The notes under the pieces are model-generated. The model was not told the DNA's origin. It saw only the letters and a list, made by a program, of their open reading frames with translations, and ran no database searches. The position numbers were made by a program, and so were the translations under genes. Below, piece by piece: positions 1 to 5,292 of a stretch of 9,864 nt of DNA. The stretch's first letter is position 1, and each line of letters begins with the position of its first letter. Origin of the DNA: Minisyncoccota bacterium (lineage in GTDB: Bacteria > Patescibacteriota > Minisyncoccia > Minisyncoccales > Minisyncoccaceae); assembly GCA_028711945.1 (NCBI GenBank), contig JAQTRG010000016.1, positions 1 to 9,864 of the forward strand, given 5' to 3'.

Positions 1-166
1 TATCAGCACTGCACTCCATTTCAGCCCAAGAATGTCCTGGACTAGGGACTGCTACTGTAACAGCTGAAACATTATCAACCTTAAAAGCCTGGAAGTATTG
101 ATATATTCCAAACATCAATCCGAAAAAGATTAATGCTGATGTGATGAATAGATGTTGTTTTTTCAT
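1..166 (-). CDS. N-terminal fragment of an exported or membrane-anchored protein (cut by window edge)
   Basis: This open frame begins with ATG at 164-166 and runs leftward off the window, giving 55 codons with no stop. The protein starts MKKQHLFITSALIFFGLMFG: a short Lys-rich N-terminus, then a hydrophobic stretch at about residues 5-22, as in a signal peptide or single N-terminal membrane anchor. The residues after the anchor (around VSAVTVAVPSPGHSW, then a Cys) look extracytoplasmic. The gene follows the Cys-rich exported protein on the same strand after a 67-bp AT-rich spacer, so the two may be co-transcribed surface proteins. Similar openings (hydrophobic anchor, then a Pro-Gly-His-Ser-Trp segment) are, from memory, seen in uncharacterised repetitive surface proteins of CPR bacteria; I could not check this. 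No function can be assigned from the visible part. No Shine-Dalgarno sequence precedes the ATG; the upstream bases are almost all A and T. Confidence 0.6.
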   Translation of the reverse strand, partial: MKKQHLFITSALIFFGLMFGIYQYFQAFKVDNVSAVTVAVPSPGHSWAEMECSAD

Positions 167-233
167 ATTTTTTTATTATTATTTATTTAATTATTTATTT
201 TATTATTGTTTAATTATTGTTTAATTATTTATC
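167..233. repeat. AT-only-like spacer with 11-bp tandem repeat
   Basis: The spacer between the two exported-protein genes is almost entirely A and T. It contains two exact adjacent copies of attattgttta (202-212 and 213-223) and a degenerate third. The rest is a run of related tta/ttatt words. I see no GC-rich hairpin that would make a terminator and no clear promoter, so read-through from the upstream gene is plausible. It could equally be simple low-complexity sequence. Confidence 0.55.
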
Positions 234-1649
234 TTAAAATGGCGACACTTCTTTCCAAATTGGCAACGAAGGTACTAATGAATTTTGGCCAGCACAGGTC
301 ATACCATAATTATTGATGTTTAATGTAAGTTGTCTGTTGCTGTCTGTTGCTACAAATCTTACAATCGGATTGGCGCTAGCAAGAGTCCCCGATATCAAAG
401 TATAATTAGCAGGAGTTGCGTATCCAGTTGGCATTACCCAATCAAAGGTAGTGCTTCCTAATGTAGAACAAGAAACTGGAGCATTATTAATGTCATGGCA
501 AACACCGCATTTCCAGTTAGAGCTAGTTACAACAGGAGTTCCTGTCCCCTTCCAACAAACAGAATAACAAGGATCATCAGCATCAGCGATATCTGCTCCA
601 GAGCATAGTTGAATATTTGTATCTTTTAAAGAAATAAGATTGTCTGAAACAACTTTTGATGTACAAGCATCAACTATAACCGACGGAACCTCACAACAGA
701 CTTTAGTTGCATATGTAGAACATTCTCCAACATGAGCATTCGTATCTGAAGAGATAGAGGCCAAACAAACGTAATCAGCTCCTAATAAAGCACAAGAAGT
801 AGAATAGCTACAGGCAACTGCTCCTGGAGTAGATGAAGACAAGCAAACATTGCTGGAATAATTTGATAGAGTGTTTTCTTCGGCATGAGCATTCGTATCT
901 GAAGATAACTTCAAGACTGTATCATAATTCCCAGAGCAAGAATTTGAGATTCCTGTTCCTGTGCAGCAAACCTTGTATGGATAATCAGTTTCTGAATATA
1001 GTTGGGCGTGGTTGCCTAAATAATCATGCATTCTAAAAATAACTGTTCCATCGCAATCTCCATCAGTCACAGAACAAGTTAAATTGGTGCTGGCAGATGG
1101 TGTTGATGTATAATTGCCCACCTTGCAACAGACTTTAGTTGCATATGTAGAACATTCTCCAACATGAGCATTCGTATCTGAAGAGATGGAAGCTAAACAA
1201 GCATATTCGGTTCCGCAGGTAGTAGAATAATTACAAGTCACCCCCATAGTAGATGAAGACAAGCAAGCATCGCTGGAATAATTTGATAGAGTATTCTTTT
1301 CGGCATGAGCATTGGTAACTCCAGATAATTTCAAAACAGTGTCATAGCTTCCAGAGCAAGAATTTGAGATTCCTGTTCCTGTACAGCAAACTTTGTATGA
1401 AAAATTAGACTGAGTAGATAATTCTGAATGCTCTCCTAAATAATCAGACATTCTGAAGATAACTGTTCCGCTGCAAGCTCCGTCAGTCACAAAACAAGTT
1501 AAATTGGTGCTGGCAGATGGTGTTGATGTATAGGCGGCAAAAACATCTTCTTGATTTAAAAAATGATTCCAAAATAAAAATGCCCCTGCTGCTAAAAATA
1601 AAGCTAACGATACAACGACAAGCTCTTTATTTTTAATTTGTTGGGACAT
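234..1649 (-). CDS. Exported Cys-rich surface protein with two duplicated modules
   Basis: I do not recognise a named family. The 471-residue protein has a hydrophobic segment at residues 10-28, followed by a possible signal peptidase site around VFA/A (residues 36-39), so it is probably secreted or anchored. Two modules follow, residues 40-179 and 180-319, each opening with the same nine residues YTSTPSAST and each holding 12 Cys at matching places. Each module divides into three units of about 40-50 residues. The units carry a conserved His (H74, H115, H162, then H214, H255, H306), in four of six cases within TNAH, and end with a Tyr, then Cys-Cys or Cys-Leu. A different C-terminal region (residues 320-471) has eight more Cys, including a CxxC at 381-384, and a beta-rich tail. 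The total of 32 Cys, with none in the membrane segment, suggests a disulfide-rich extracellular protein, possibly an adhesin or envelope component. It has its own sigma70-type promoter. There is no Shine-Dalgarno motif before the ATG. Confidence 0.75.
   Translation of the reverse strand: MSQQIKNKELVVVSLALFLAAGAFLFWNHFLNQEDVFAAYTSTPSASTNLTCFVTDGACSGTVIFRMSDYLGEHSELSTQSNFSYKVCCTGTGISNSCSGSYDTVLKLSGVTNAHAEKNTLSNYSSDACLSSSTMGVTCNYSTTCGTEYACLASISSDTNAHVGECSTYATKVCCKVGNYTSTPSASTNLTCSVTDGDCDGTVIFRMHDYLGNHAQLYSETDYPYKVCCTGTGISNSCSGNYDTVLKLSSDTNAHAEENTLSNYSSNVCLSSSTPGAVACSYSTSCALLGADYVCLASISSDTNAHVGECSTYATKVCCEVPSVIVDACTSKVVSDNLISLKDTNIQLCSGADIADADDPCYSVCWKGTGTPVVTSSNWKCGVCHDINNAPVSCSTLGSTTFDWVMPTGYATPANYTLISGTLASANPIVRFVATDSNRQLTLNINNYGMTCAGQNSLVPSLPIWKEVSPF
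693..1532 (-). repeat. Tandem duplication of a ~420-432 bp coding module
   Basis: Codons 40-179 (1113-1532) and 180-319 (693-1112) are two copies of the same module. Some blocks are nearly identical in DNA as well as protein: the start of each module at about 1069-1112 and 1489-1532 (offset 420 bp), and the end of each module at about 694-757 and 1126-1189 (offset 432 bp). The 12-bp change in offset comes from a four-residue insertion near residue 288 in the second copy. The near-identity at silent positions suggests a recent duplication or ongoing gene conversion. Confidence 0.85.
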
Positions 1650-1687
1650 TTTAATTAAAATATATTAGAATAAAATTCTTTGATTCT

Positions 1688-1715
1688 ATTATCTCATTAA
1701 AAAAAACTTTGTCAA
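1688..1715 (-). promoter_or_regulatory. Sigma70-type promoter of the Cys-rich surface protein gene
   Basis: Read on the minus strand there is a perfect -35 TTGACA (1710-1715), a 16-bp spacer and a -10 GATAAT (1688-1693, five of six to consensus). The expected start of transcription is near 1681, leaving a 5' leader of about 30 nt before the ATG at 1649. The leader is AT-rich without a Shine-Dalgarno motif. Confidence 0.7.
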
Positions 1716-1761
1716 GAATTTATAGGTTGTAGAGGCTTACAATATATAGGTTTACAAAGAT

Positions 1762-1789
1762 TTGACAAATTATTTATCTTAGACATAAT
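1762..1789 (+). promoter_or_regulatory. Orphan plus-strand promoter, divergent to surface-protein gene
   Basis: The plus strand shows TTGACA at 1762-1767, a 16-bp spacer and CATAAT at 1784-1789 (five of six to consensus). Transcription would begin around 1796. No plus-strand gene follows: an intrinsic terminator starts at 1804. The -35 boxes of this promoter and of the divergent surface-protein promoter are about 46 bp apart. Between them lies a near-perfect direct repeat, aggcttacaa (1733-1742) and aggtttacaa (1748-1757), which could be a regulator site. Confidence 0.45.
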
Positions 1790-1803
1790 GTAATTAAACA
1801 TTC

Positions 1804-1836
1804 TAAGACGTCACGCTTCGTGGCGTTTTATTTTTT
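1804..1836 (+). terminator. Intrinsic terminator, plus strand
   Basis: An 11-bp stem pairs 1804-1814 with 1820-1830 (taagacgtcac against gtggcgtttta, with two G-T wobbles) around a 5-nt loop gcttc. It is followed directly by six T at 1831-1836. The reverse orientation lacks a T-run, so it works only on the plus strand. The only plus-strand promoter nearby is at 1762-1789, so this would end a transcript of about 40 nt. Confidence 0.65.
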
Positions 1837-1844
1837 CCTTTCAA

Positions 1845-1895
1845 CTATCTAGGCTTATTAATTCTCTTGAGGTAAAACGAGGGGGTTTTAGGCAT
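1845..1895 (-). pseudogene. Probable remnant of hicA toxin gene (first codons only)
   Basis: An ATG at 1893-1895, overlapping the last codons and stop of hicB by 8 nt, opens a 16-codon frame reading MPKTPSFYLKRINKPR and a TAG stop. HicA toxins usually start just at or over the end of hicB when hicB comes first, and commonly begin Met-Pro-Lys/Arg-x-Pro-Ser/x. The first six residues fit this well. After about residue 7 the sequence no longer resembles HicA: the Gly-Phe and the catalytic Gly-Ser-His segment are absent. The most likely reading is a hicA lost by deletion, leaving its overlapping start. A chance match is possible because the frame is so short. Confidence 0.4.
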
Positions 1896-2124
1896 GGACA
1901 ATCTCTAATGTGGCGAATAAGCTATCTTTGTCACTAAAAACAATTTCTCCGTGCTTTTTTGCACTTGATAAATAAGCATCTACTGCATCGTAAGCCATTT
2001 TTTTTGCTTCTTCTAAATTCTTTCCATAAGTTATACATCCAGGAAGAGCTGGAACAACAACAGTAAAACCACCTTCTGGTTCAGGTCTTAAAATAATATT
2101 ATAATGAAAAACTTGCTTTTTCAT
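1888..2124 (-). CDS. hicB: HicB-family antitoxin (partner toxin apparently lost)
   Basis: This 78-residue protein matches the small HicB antitoxin fold, a partly degraded RNase H-like domain that binds and blocks the HicA mRNA endonuclease. Typical features are the N-terminal strand with Tyr/Ile (residues 6-13), the segment GGFTVVVPALPGCITYG (residues 18-34), and the helix that follows, LEEAKKMAYDAVDAYL. There is no added C-terminal helix-turn-helix or ribbon-helix-helix domain, so it is a short HicB of the kind common in CPR genomes. The start at 2124 is preceded by an AT-rich stretch without a Shine-Dalgarno motif. No intact hicA is found on either side; only a 16-codon remnant overlaps its 3' end. 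It may now be a solitary antitoxin that neutralises a HicA encoded elsewhere, or a decaying module. Confidence 0.85.
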   Translation of the reverse strand: MKKQVFHYNIILRPEPEGGFTVVVPALPGCITYGKNLEEAKKMAYDAVDAYLSSAKKHGEIVFSDKDSLFATLEIVHA

Positions 2125-2127
2125 GTT

Positions 2128-2156
2128 TTAATATTATTACTCAAAATGCTTGTCAA
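2128..2156 (-). promoter_or_regulatory. Possible hicB promoter
   Basis: On the minus strand a perfect TTGACA lies at 2151-2156. The -10 region is poorly defined: TATTAA at 2128-2133 gives a 17-bp spacer but only four of six matches, and would place the RNA start at or inside the hicB start codon (2124). If used, the mRNA would be leaderless or nearly so. Only the -35 is convincing. Confidence 0.3.
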
Positions 2157-2162
2157 AATTGA

Positions 2163-2241
2163 ATTCACGCCGATATTGCTTATTGCGTTAGTTAAGAAAC
2201 ATTCTAATAAAAATTCATTGCTAAAAATTAACAGGACTTCC
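2163..2241. repeat. Non-coding direct repeat, copy A (left of HEPN/MNT operon)
   Basis: Copy A shares two exact 22-bp blocks with copy B at 3345-3418. The left block begins attcacgccgat (2163-2184) and the right block begins gctaaaaatta (2220-2241). The centre matches at 23 of 30 positions, and copy A has a 5-bp insertion (tcatt) before the right block. Weaker similarity continues to about 2266. No open reading frame or strong hairpin is evident. It lies upstream of hicB and downstream of the HEPN gene. Confidence 0.85.
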
Positions 2242-2288
2242 CTCTTTTACCAAATAATACATAAAGAAATTTCGTAATTCAAAGTAAA

Positions 2289-2747
2289 TCATATAAGTTT
2301 TTTCTGAGGATTTTTATTTTGAATAAATTTACATACTTCTTCAAAGAAGTTTTTAGCATTCTCAATTGCTTGCTTTGTTTCAGTTTCGGATACTAATAAT
2401 TCTGGCTCGTCATAGGTAAAGCGGTTTCTCTTCTTTCTCATTCTATCAAAATGTTTTACCATTTTTAAGTATTCTGGCCCTAAAACATATTCTGAAAAAA
2501 CGACAACCGTTTTATGTTGTTCTCCATCAATAGGGCGATATTTAAAAGAAAACATTAACGCTCTTCCTGATCTTAGCATCGCTTTATATGCACAATCGTA
2601 CGAAATTTCAATATCTATTTTTAAATTAGCATCAGCGGCTCGCAAATCTTTTTTCGCTCTTTCTAAATGTTTAACTACTTGATTAATGTCAATGTTCTCT
2701 TCCTTTATTAATCCTTTATTTTTATATTCATTGATAAAGTTTTTCAT
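2289..2747 (-). CDS. HEPN-domain protein, putative toxin partner of adjacent MNT nucleotidyltransferase
   Basis: The 152-residue, helix-rich protein fits the HEPN fold: a long helix at residues 22-40 (LERAKKDLRAADANL), then the pattern ISYDCAYKAMLRSGRALMF (48-66) typical of HEPN proteins next to MNT enzymes, and a later RKKRNRFTYDEP segment. The usual HEPN ribonuclease motif is Arg-x4-6-His. Here the matching position reads R107-N108-R109-F110-T111-Y112, an RNxxxY form without the His. It may therefore be a non-nuclease or variant HEPN, or the Tyr may be a modification site; this is inference. The start ATG overlaps the stop of the upstream MNT gene by 4 nt (ATGA), so the two are translationally coupled and expressed from the operator-controlled promoter at 3309-3337. 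The Lys-rich C-terminus is unremarkable. No terminator is visible after the gene. Confidence 0.75.
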   Translation of the reverse strand: MKNFINEYKNKGLIKEENIDINQVVKHLERAKKDLRAADANLKIDIEISYDCAYKAMLRSGRALMFSFKYRPIDGEQHKTVVVFSEYVLGPEYLKMVKHFDRMRKKRNRFTYDEPELLVSETETKQAIENAKNFFEEVCKFIQNKNPQKKLI

Positions 2748-3286
2748 ATTAATTCTATTACTTTTTGGCTTAAAACATTTTTAACAAAAGAATCTTTTTT
2801 ACTCTTTTCTTTGAATTCTTTTTCGTCCATTAATGTGTAATTAAACTCTCTGCCAAATTTGTCTTCTAAAAAAGAAAGTTTGTCAATCAAATCATTTTCA
2901 TCGATTGTGCCGACAACAAAAACATCAACATCGCTTGTAGGTTTTTCTTTTCCTTGGGCAAAAGAGCCATAAATGAAAGACTTTTTTATTCCTTTTATTT
3001 TTTTAATATCGTTTTTTAATTTTCCTTCAATGCCAGTAGTTTTAAAAAATATGATTTTTATTTCTTTATATAAAGGATGCTTATTGTTTAATTTGAAAAA
3101 TCGACGATTTCCTTTTTCGTATGTTTCTATGATTCCATCTTCAACAAGTTTTTTTATATCTTTTTGGAAAACGCCCGGTTCTTTGCCGAGCATTTTAGCT
3201 ATTTCACGGAAATAAAAATCCTTATCAGGATAATTAAACATTATTTCTAAAACAAGTGTTTGGTTTTTAGTAAGATTAAAAATCAT
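2744..3286 (-). CDS. Winged-helix MNT nucleotidyltransferase, putative antitoxin and autorepressor
   Basis: The 180-residue protein joins two domains. Residues 1-68 form a winged helix-turn-helix (LTKNQTLVLEIMF, FYFREIAKML, then a recognition helix and the wing GIIETYEKGNRRFFKLN). Residues 95-180 form a minimal nucleotidyltransferase with the signature G107-S108 and S118-D119-V120-D121, the metal-binding GS...DxD motif. In MntA/HepT-type systems such enzymes neutralise the HEPN toxin by adding AMP to it; applying that to this pair is inference. The DNA-binding domain suggests that the protein also represses its own operon, and the promoter carries two matching palindromes that end at the start codon. 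It is the first gene of a two-gene operon; its stop overlaps the HEPN start by 4 nt. The start at 3286 gives a complete winged helix and a leader of about 15 nt. Confidence 0.85.
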   Translation of the reverse strand: MIFNLTKNQTLVLEIMFNYPDKDFYFREIAKMLGKEPGVFQKDIKKLVEDGIIETYEKGNRRFFKLNNKHPLYKEIKIIFFKTTGIEGKLKNDIKKIKGIKKSFIYGSFAQGKEKPTSDVDVFVVGTIDENDLIDKLSFLEDKFGREFNYTLMDEKEFKEKSKKDSFVKNVLSQKVIELI

Positions 3287-3332
3287 AATTGTATGCTGTA
3301 TACATACAATTGTATGCTATGAACATACAATT
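3287..3332. promoter_or_regulatory. Double palindromic operator of the MNT/HEPN operon
   Basis: Two inverted repeats with 9-bp arms and 7-bp spacers lie in tandem, 21 bp apart. The first has arms AATTGTATG (3287-3295) and CATACAATT (3303-3311). The second has arms AATTGTATG (3308-3316) and CATACAATT (3324-3332). All four arms match exactly; the neighbouring arms share AATT, so the middle is itself a perfect palindrome. The 21-bp spacing puts both sites on the same face of the helix. Together they span from the -35 edge through the -10 to the base before the start codon, the expected layout for autorepression by the winged-helix MNT protein. Confidence 0.8.
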
Positions 3333-3337
3333 GTCAA
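3309..3337 (-). promoter_or_regulatory. Sigma70-type promoter of the MNT/HEPN operon
   Basis: Minus-strand TTGACA (3332-3337), a 17-bp spacer and TACAAT (3309-3314, five of six) form a near-consensus promoter. The RNA start is expected near 3302, giving a leader of about 15 nt. The -10 lies exactly where the two operator palindromes meet. Confidence 0.75.
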
Positions 3338-3344
3338 TATAAAG

Positions 3345-3418
3345 ATTCACGCCGATATTGCTTATTTCATTAGCCGAAAAACCTTCTAATAAAAATGCTA
3401 AAAATTAACAGGACTTCC
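3345..3418. repeat. Non-coding direct repeat, copy B (right of MNT/HEPN operon)
   Basis: This is the second copy of the element at 2163-2241, in the same orientation and 1182 bp away. The outer 22-bp blocks (3345-3366 and 3397-3418) are exact and the centre has diverged. Weak pairing of TTAGC (about 3370-3374) with GCTAA (3397-3401) may form a small stem. Copy A keeps this pairing with a G-T wobble. The two copies bracket the MNT/HEPN operon, and each also lies just upstream of a minus-strand TA gene (hicB for A, MNT for B). Confidence 0.85.
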
Positions 3419-3437
3419 TTATTGCAAGATAATGCAT

Positions 3438-3471
3438 AAAAGTGCAATAAGAATACTTATATTACACTTTT
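3438..3471. other. AT-rich imperfect hairpin in fic/MNT intergenic region
   Basis: The left arm AAAAGTGCAATAAG (3438-3451) pairs imperfectly with the right arm CTTATATTACACTTTT (3456-3471) around a 4-nt loop. The stem would be about 14 bp with one mismatch and a small bulge. It ends in a short T-run on either strand, so it might be a weak bidirectional terminator downstream of fic. A second inverted pair, CCTACT (3504-3509) and AGTAGG (3529-3534), follows. The rest of 3419-3583 holds no gene that I can see. Confidence 0.4.
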
Positions 3472-3583
3472 TGTAGAAATACTATAATAAGAAACAACTA
3501 TTGCCTACTTTAGATAAGTATACTCACGAGTAGGTTCCAAACTAAATCTTCACATTGAATCATATAAAAAACACTAAAATGTT

Positions 3584-4642
3584 CTATTTCTCTAGAATAT
3601 ATGCGCTAGCCCTACCCTTCCCAACCTGCTTTATCATTCTTATCTTTTTTAATTTTTGTAAACACAACTGAGCTGTTCTTTTAGGACAGTTTAATATATC
3701 CATAACATCTGCTGTTGTTATTTTCCCTAATTGATCAATAAAATCAATGATCTTTAACTGGTTTTTGTCTAAAAATATTTGAGATCCTATATTTTTATCA
3801 ACCTTTTTTAATGATAATCCAACAACTTCAGACTTTACTCCCTCAATTTCTTCTTTAAATCCATTAACAAAATATTCTATCCATGAAGTAATATCTTCTT
3901 TCTTCTCTTTATAGCTCTTACCCATATTTATCGCATTATAATACTGAGGACGATCATTATTATAATAATCTTCTAGGGCAAATAGTTTTCTAAAATCATA
4001 TCCTCTTTGATAAAGGATTAAGGTTGCCATAGCACGAGCGGTTCTTCCATTGCCATCAATAAATGGATGAATAGCAGCAATCTCTTGGTGAACAATTCCA
4101 GCTACAATGACAGGGCTCACTTCTTCCTTTTCGCTCTCATTTATCCATTTTATTAAATCACTGGACAATCGCGGAACATCTTTAAAATCAGGCGCTCTAT
4201 ACACAACATCAATAACTATCCCAAAACTCTTCTTAACCACACACACTGGAGCTTTTCTATAATATCCAGACTGCTCCTTAGGTAAAGTCTTATCAGTAAC
4301 AAGCTTATGCAACTTTAAAAGAACCTTTTCCGATATTAATTCTTTCTTTTTAACAATCTCGTTGATGTATTTTAAAGCATTCAAATAATTCTTTGCTTCA
4401 TAAATATCTCTTTCTGGGGCATCTATTTTTTTATCAGCATAAAGATCAGCTATTTGTTCTTTTAATAGCATGTTCCCTTCTATGGCCGTTGAGCTATGAG
4501 TCATTCTAACGATAGCTTGCCTTCTTAATTTAAGCTCTTGCTTGGGTAGTATTTTAGACTTTTCAATAACAATCTTCGCCTCAGCGATAGAGGTTAATTT
4601 CTTAACTATTGAATTTGTTAGCTTGTATTTTGGATTGAACAT
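3584..4642 (-). CDS. Class II Fic-domain protein adenylyltransferase with C-terminal winged helix
   Basis: The 352-residue protein is a complete Fic enzyme, which transfers AMP from ATP to hydroxyl side chains of target proteins. The active-site loop HPFIDGNGRTAR (residues 192-203) matches the full HPFx(D/E)GNGRxxR motif, so the catalytic His and the phosphate- and metal-binding residues are present. Near the N-terminus S51-T-A-I-E55-G-N carries the inhibitory (S/T)xxxE(G/N) helix, which marks it as class II with built-in autoinhibition. The segment SGYYRKAPVCVV to about residue 149 fits the substrate-binding flap. Residues 288-350 form a winged helix (KITTADVMDILNCPKRTAQLCLQKL), the architecture of the Shewanella SoFic type. 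The target cannot be predicted. The gene lies 64 bp downstream of clpP on the same strand with its own predicted promoter, which would give an almost leaderless mRNA. The gene appears intact. Confidence 0.93.
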   Translation of the reverse strand: MFNPKYKLTNSIVKKLTSIAEAKIVIEKSKILPKQELKLRRQAIVRMTHSSTAIEGNMLLKEQIADLYADKKIDAPERDIYEAKNYLNALKYINEIVKKKELISEKVLLKLHKLVTDKTLPKEQSGYYRKAPVCVVKKSFGIVIDVVYRAPDFKDVPRLSSDLIKWINESEKEEVSPVIVAGIVHQEIAAIHPFIDGNGRTARAMATLILYQRGYDFRKLFALEDYYNNDRPQYYNAINMGKSYKEKKEDITSWIEYFVNGFKEEIEGVKSEVVGLSLKKVDKNIGSQIFLDKNQLKIIDFIDQLGKITTADVMDILNCPKRTAQLCLQKLKKIRMIKQVGKGRASAYILEK

Positions 4643-4650
4643 ATATTATA

Positions 4651-4679
4651 ATTATATATCAATCTAAAGAATCGCGCAA
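4651..4679 (-). promoter_or_regulatory. Predicted fic promoter
   Basis: Minus strand: -35 TTGCGC (4674-4679, four of six), a 17-bp spacer and a perfect -10 TATAAT (4651-4656). The start of transcription would be near 4644, two nt before the fic ATG at 4642, so the message would be essentially leaderless. The -35 falls within the first copy of the 11-bp tandem repeat. Confidence 0.5.
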
Positions 4680-4699
4680 GAATCGCGCAAGAATCGCGC
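4667..4699. repeat. Three perfect 11-bp tandem repeats between clpP and fic
   Basis: The unit aagaatcgcgc occurs three times without mismatch at 4667-4677, 4678-4688 and 4689-4699. Its CGCGC core stands out in an otherwise AT-rich spacer. It lies across the -35 of the fic promoter and starts 7 bp from the clpP stop. It may be a regulator site array or a slippage-prone repeat that changes promoter strength. I see no strong terminator hairpin in it. Confidence 0.9.
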
Positions 4700-4706
4700 A
4701 AACAAA

Positions 4707-5288
4707 TTACTTCTTAGGAATGATAACCTCATCGATGACTCCGTATTCTTTTGCTTCCTCAGCAGTCAGATAAAAGTCACGATCAGTATCTTTAGCAATC
4801 TGACTAAATGGTTGCCCAGTATGTTTTGCTAAAATTTTATTCATTCTTTCTTTAATTTTGATGATTTGCCTAGCAGCAATCTCAATTTCTGTTGCCTGTC
4901 CCCTTGCTCCTCCTAAAACTTGATGCAAAAGGATTTCAGAATTAGGCAAAGCATATCTTTTTCCTTTAGCTCCAGCTGCAAGAATCATTGCTCCCATTGA
5001 AGCAGACATACCTATTGATACTGTTGATACATCTGGCTTGATAAATTGCATGGTATCATATATTGCCAAACCAGCTGTAACTGAACCTCCAGGACTATTT
5101 ATATATAGTTGTATATCCTTCTTAGGATCCTTTGATGCTAAAAACAAAAGCTGAGCTACAATTGAATTAGCCACATTGTCGTCTATAATGCCAGCCATGA
5201 AAATAATTCTATCTTTCAAAAGTCTTGAATAGATATCATAGGCTCTCTCCCCTGCTTGTGTTTTTTCTATTACTGTTGGAATTAACAT
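4707..5288 (-). CDS. clpP: ATP-dependent Clp protease proteolytic subunit ClpP
   Basis: The 193-residue serine peptidase matches ClpP over its whole length. The catalytic triad is visible: Ser97 in GMSASMGA (93-100), His122 in LLHQ (121-123) and Asp171 in DRDFYL (169-174), the same numbers as in mature E. coli ClpP. The oxyanion segment INSPGGSV (63-70) and the [12 protein letters not shown] helix (131-142) are standard. ClpP forms a 14-subunit chamber that degrades proteins unfolded by ClpX or a related AAA+ partner; no such partner is in the window. Only a very short N-terminal extension precedes the conserved LIPTVIE start, so no propeptide is evident. It is the last gene of the nusA operon, 4 nt after the HI0074-like gene. 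The usual neighbour tig is present but is separated from it by four inserted TA-type genes. Confidence 0.97.
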   Translation of the reverse strand: MLIPTVIEKTQAGERAYDIYSRLLKDRIIFMAGIIDDNVANSIVAQLLFLASKDPKKDIQLYINSPGGSVTAGLAIYDTMQFIKPDVSTVSIGMSASMGAMILAAGAKGKRYALPNSEILLHQVLGGARGQATEIEIAARQIIKIKERMNKILAKHTGQPFSQIAKDTDRDFYLTAEEAKEYGVIDEVIIPKK

Positions 5289-5292
5289 ATTT

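Noticed and set aside
833..1036. Plus-strand open frame inside the Cys-rich protein gene
   Set aside because: It is a shadow of the repeated minus-strand coding sequence, with no promoter and no recognisable product. The same applies to the plus-strand frames inside the MNT, tig and nusA genes.
1804..1836. Terminator for the minus-strand hicB transcript
   Set aside because: On the minus strand the hairpin is followed by mixed sequence (cttagaatg) without a T-run; the T-run is on the plus strand only.
2163..2241. Integron attC site or insertion-sequence end
   Set aside because: No convincing RYYYAAC/GTTRRRY pairs with a foldable stem, no terminal inverted repeats and no transposase or integrase in the window. 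Left as a direct repeat of unknown nature.
3419..3583. tRNA or structured RNA gene upstream of the MNT operon
   Set aside because: Only AT-rich imperfect hairpins are present; there is no cloverleaf, no T-loop-like sequence and no GC-rich stems.
4667..4699. Short CRISPR-like array
   Set aside because: The 11-bp units abut directly with no spacers, so this is a simple tandem repeat.
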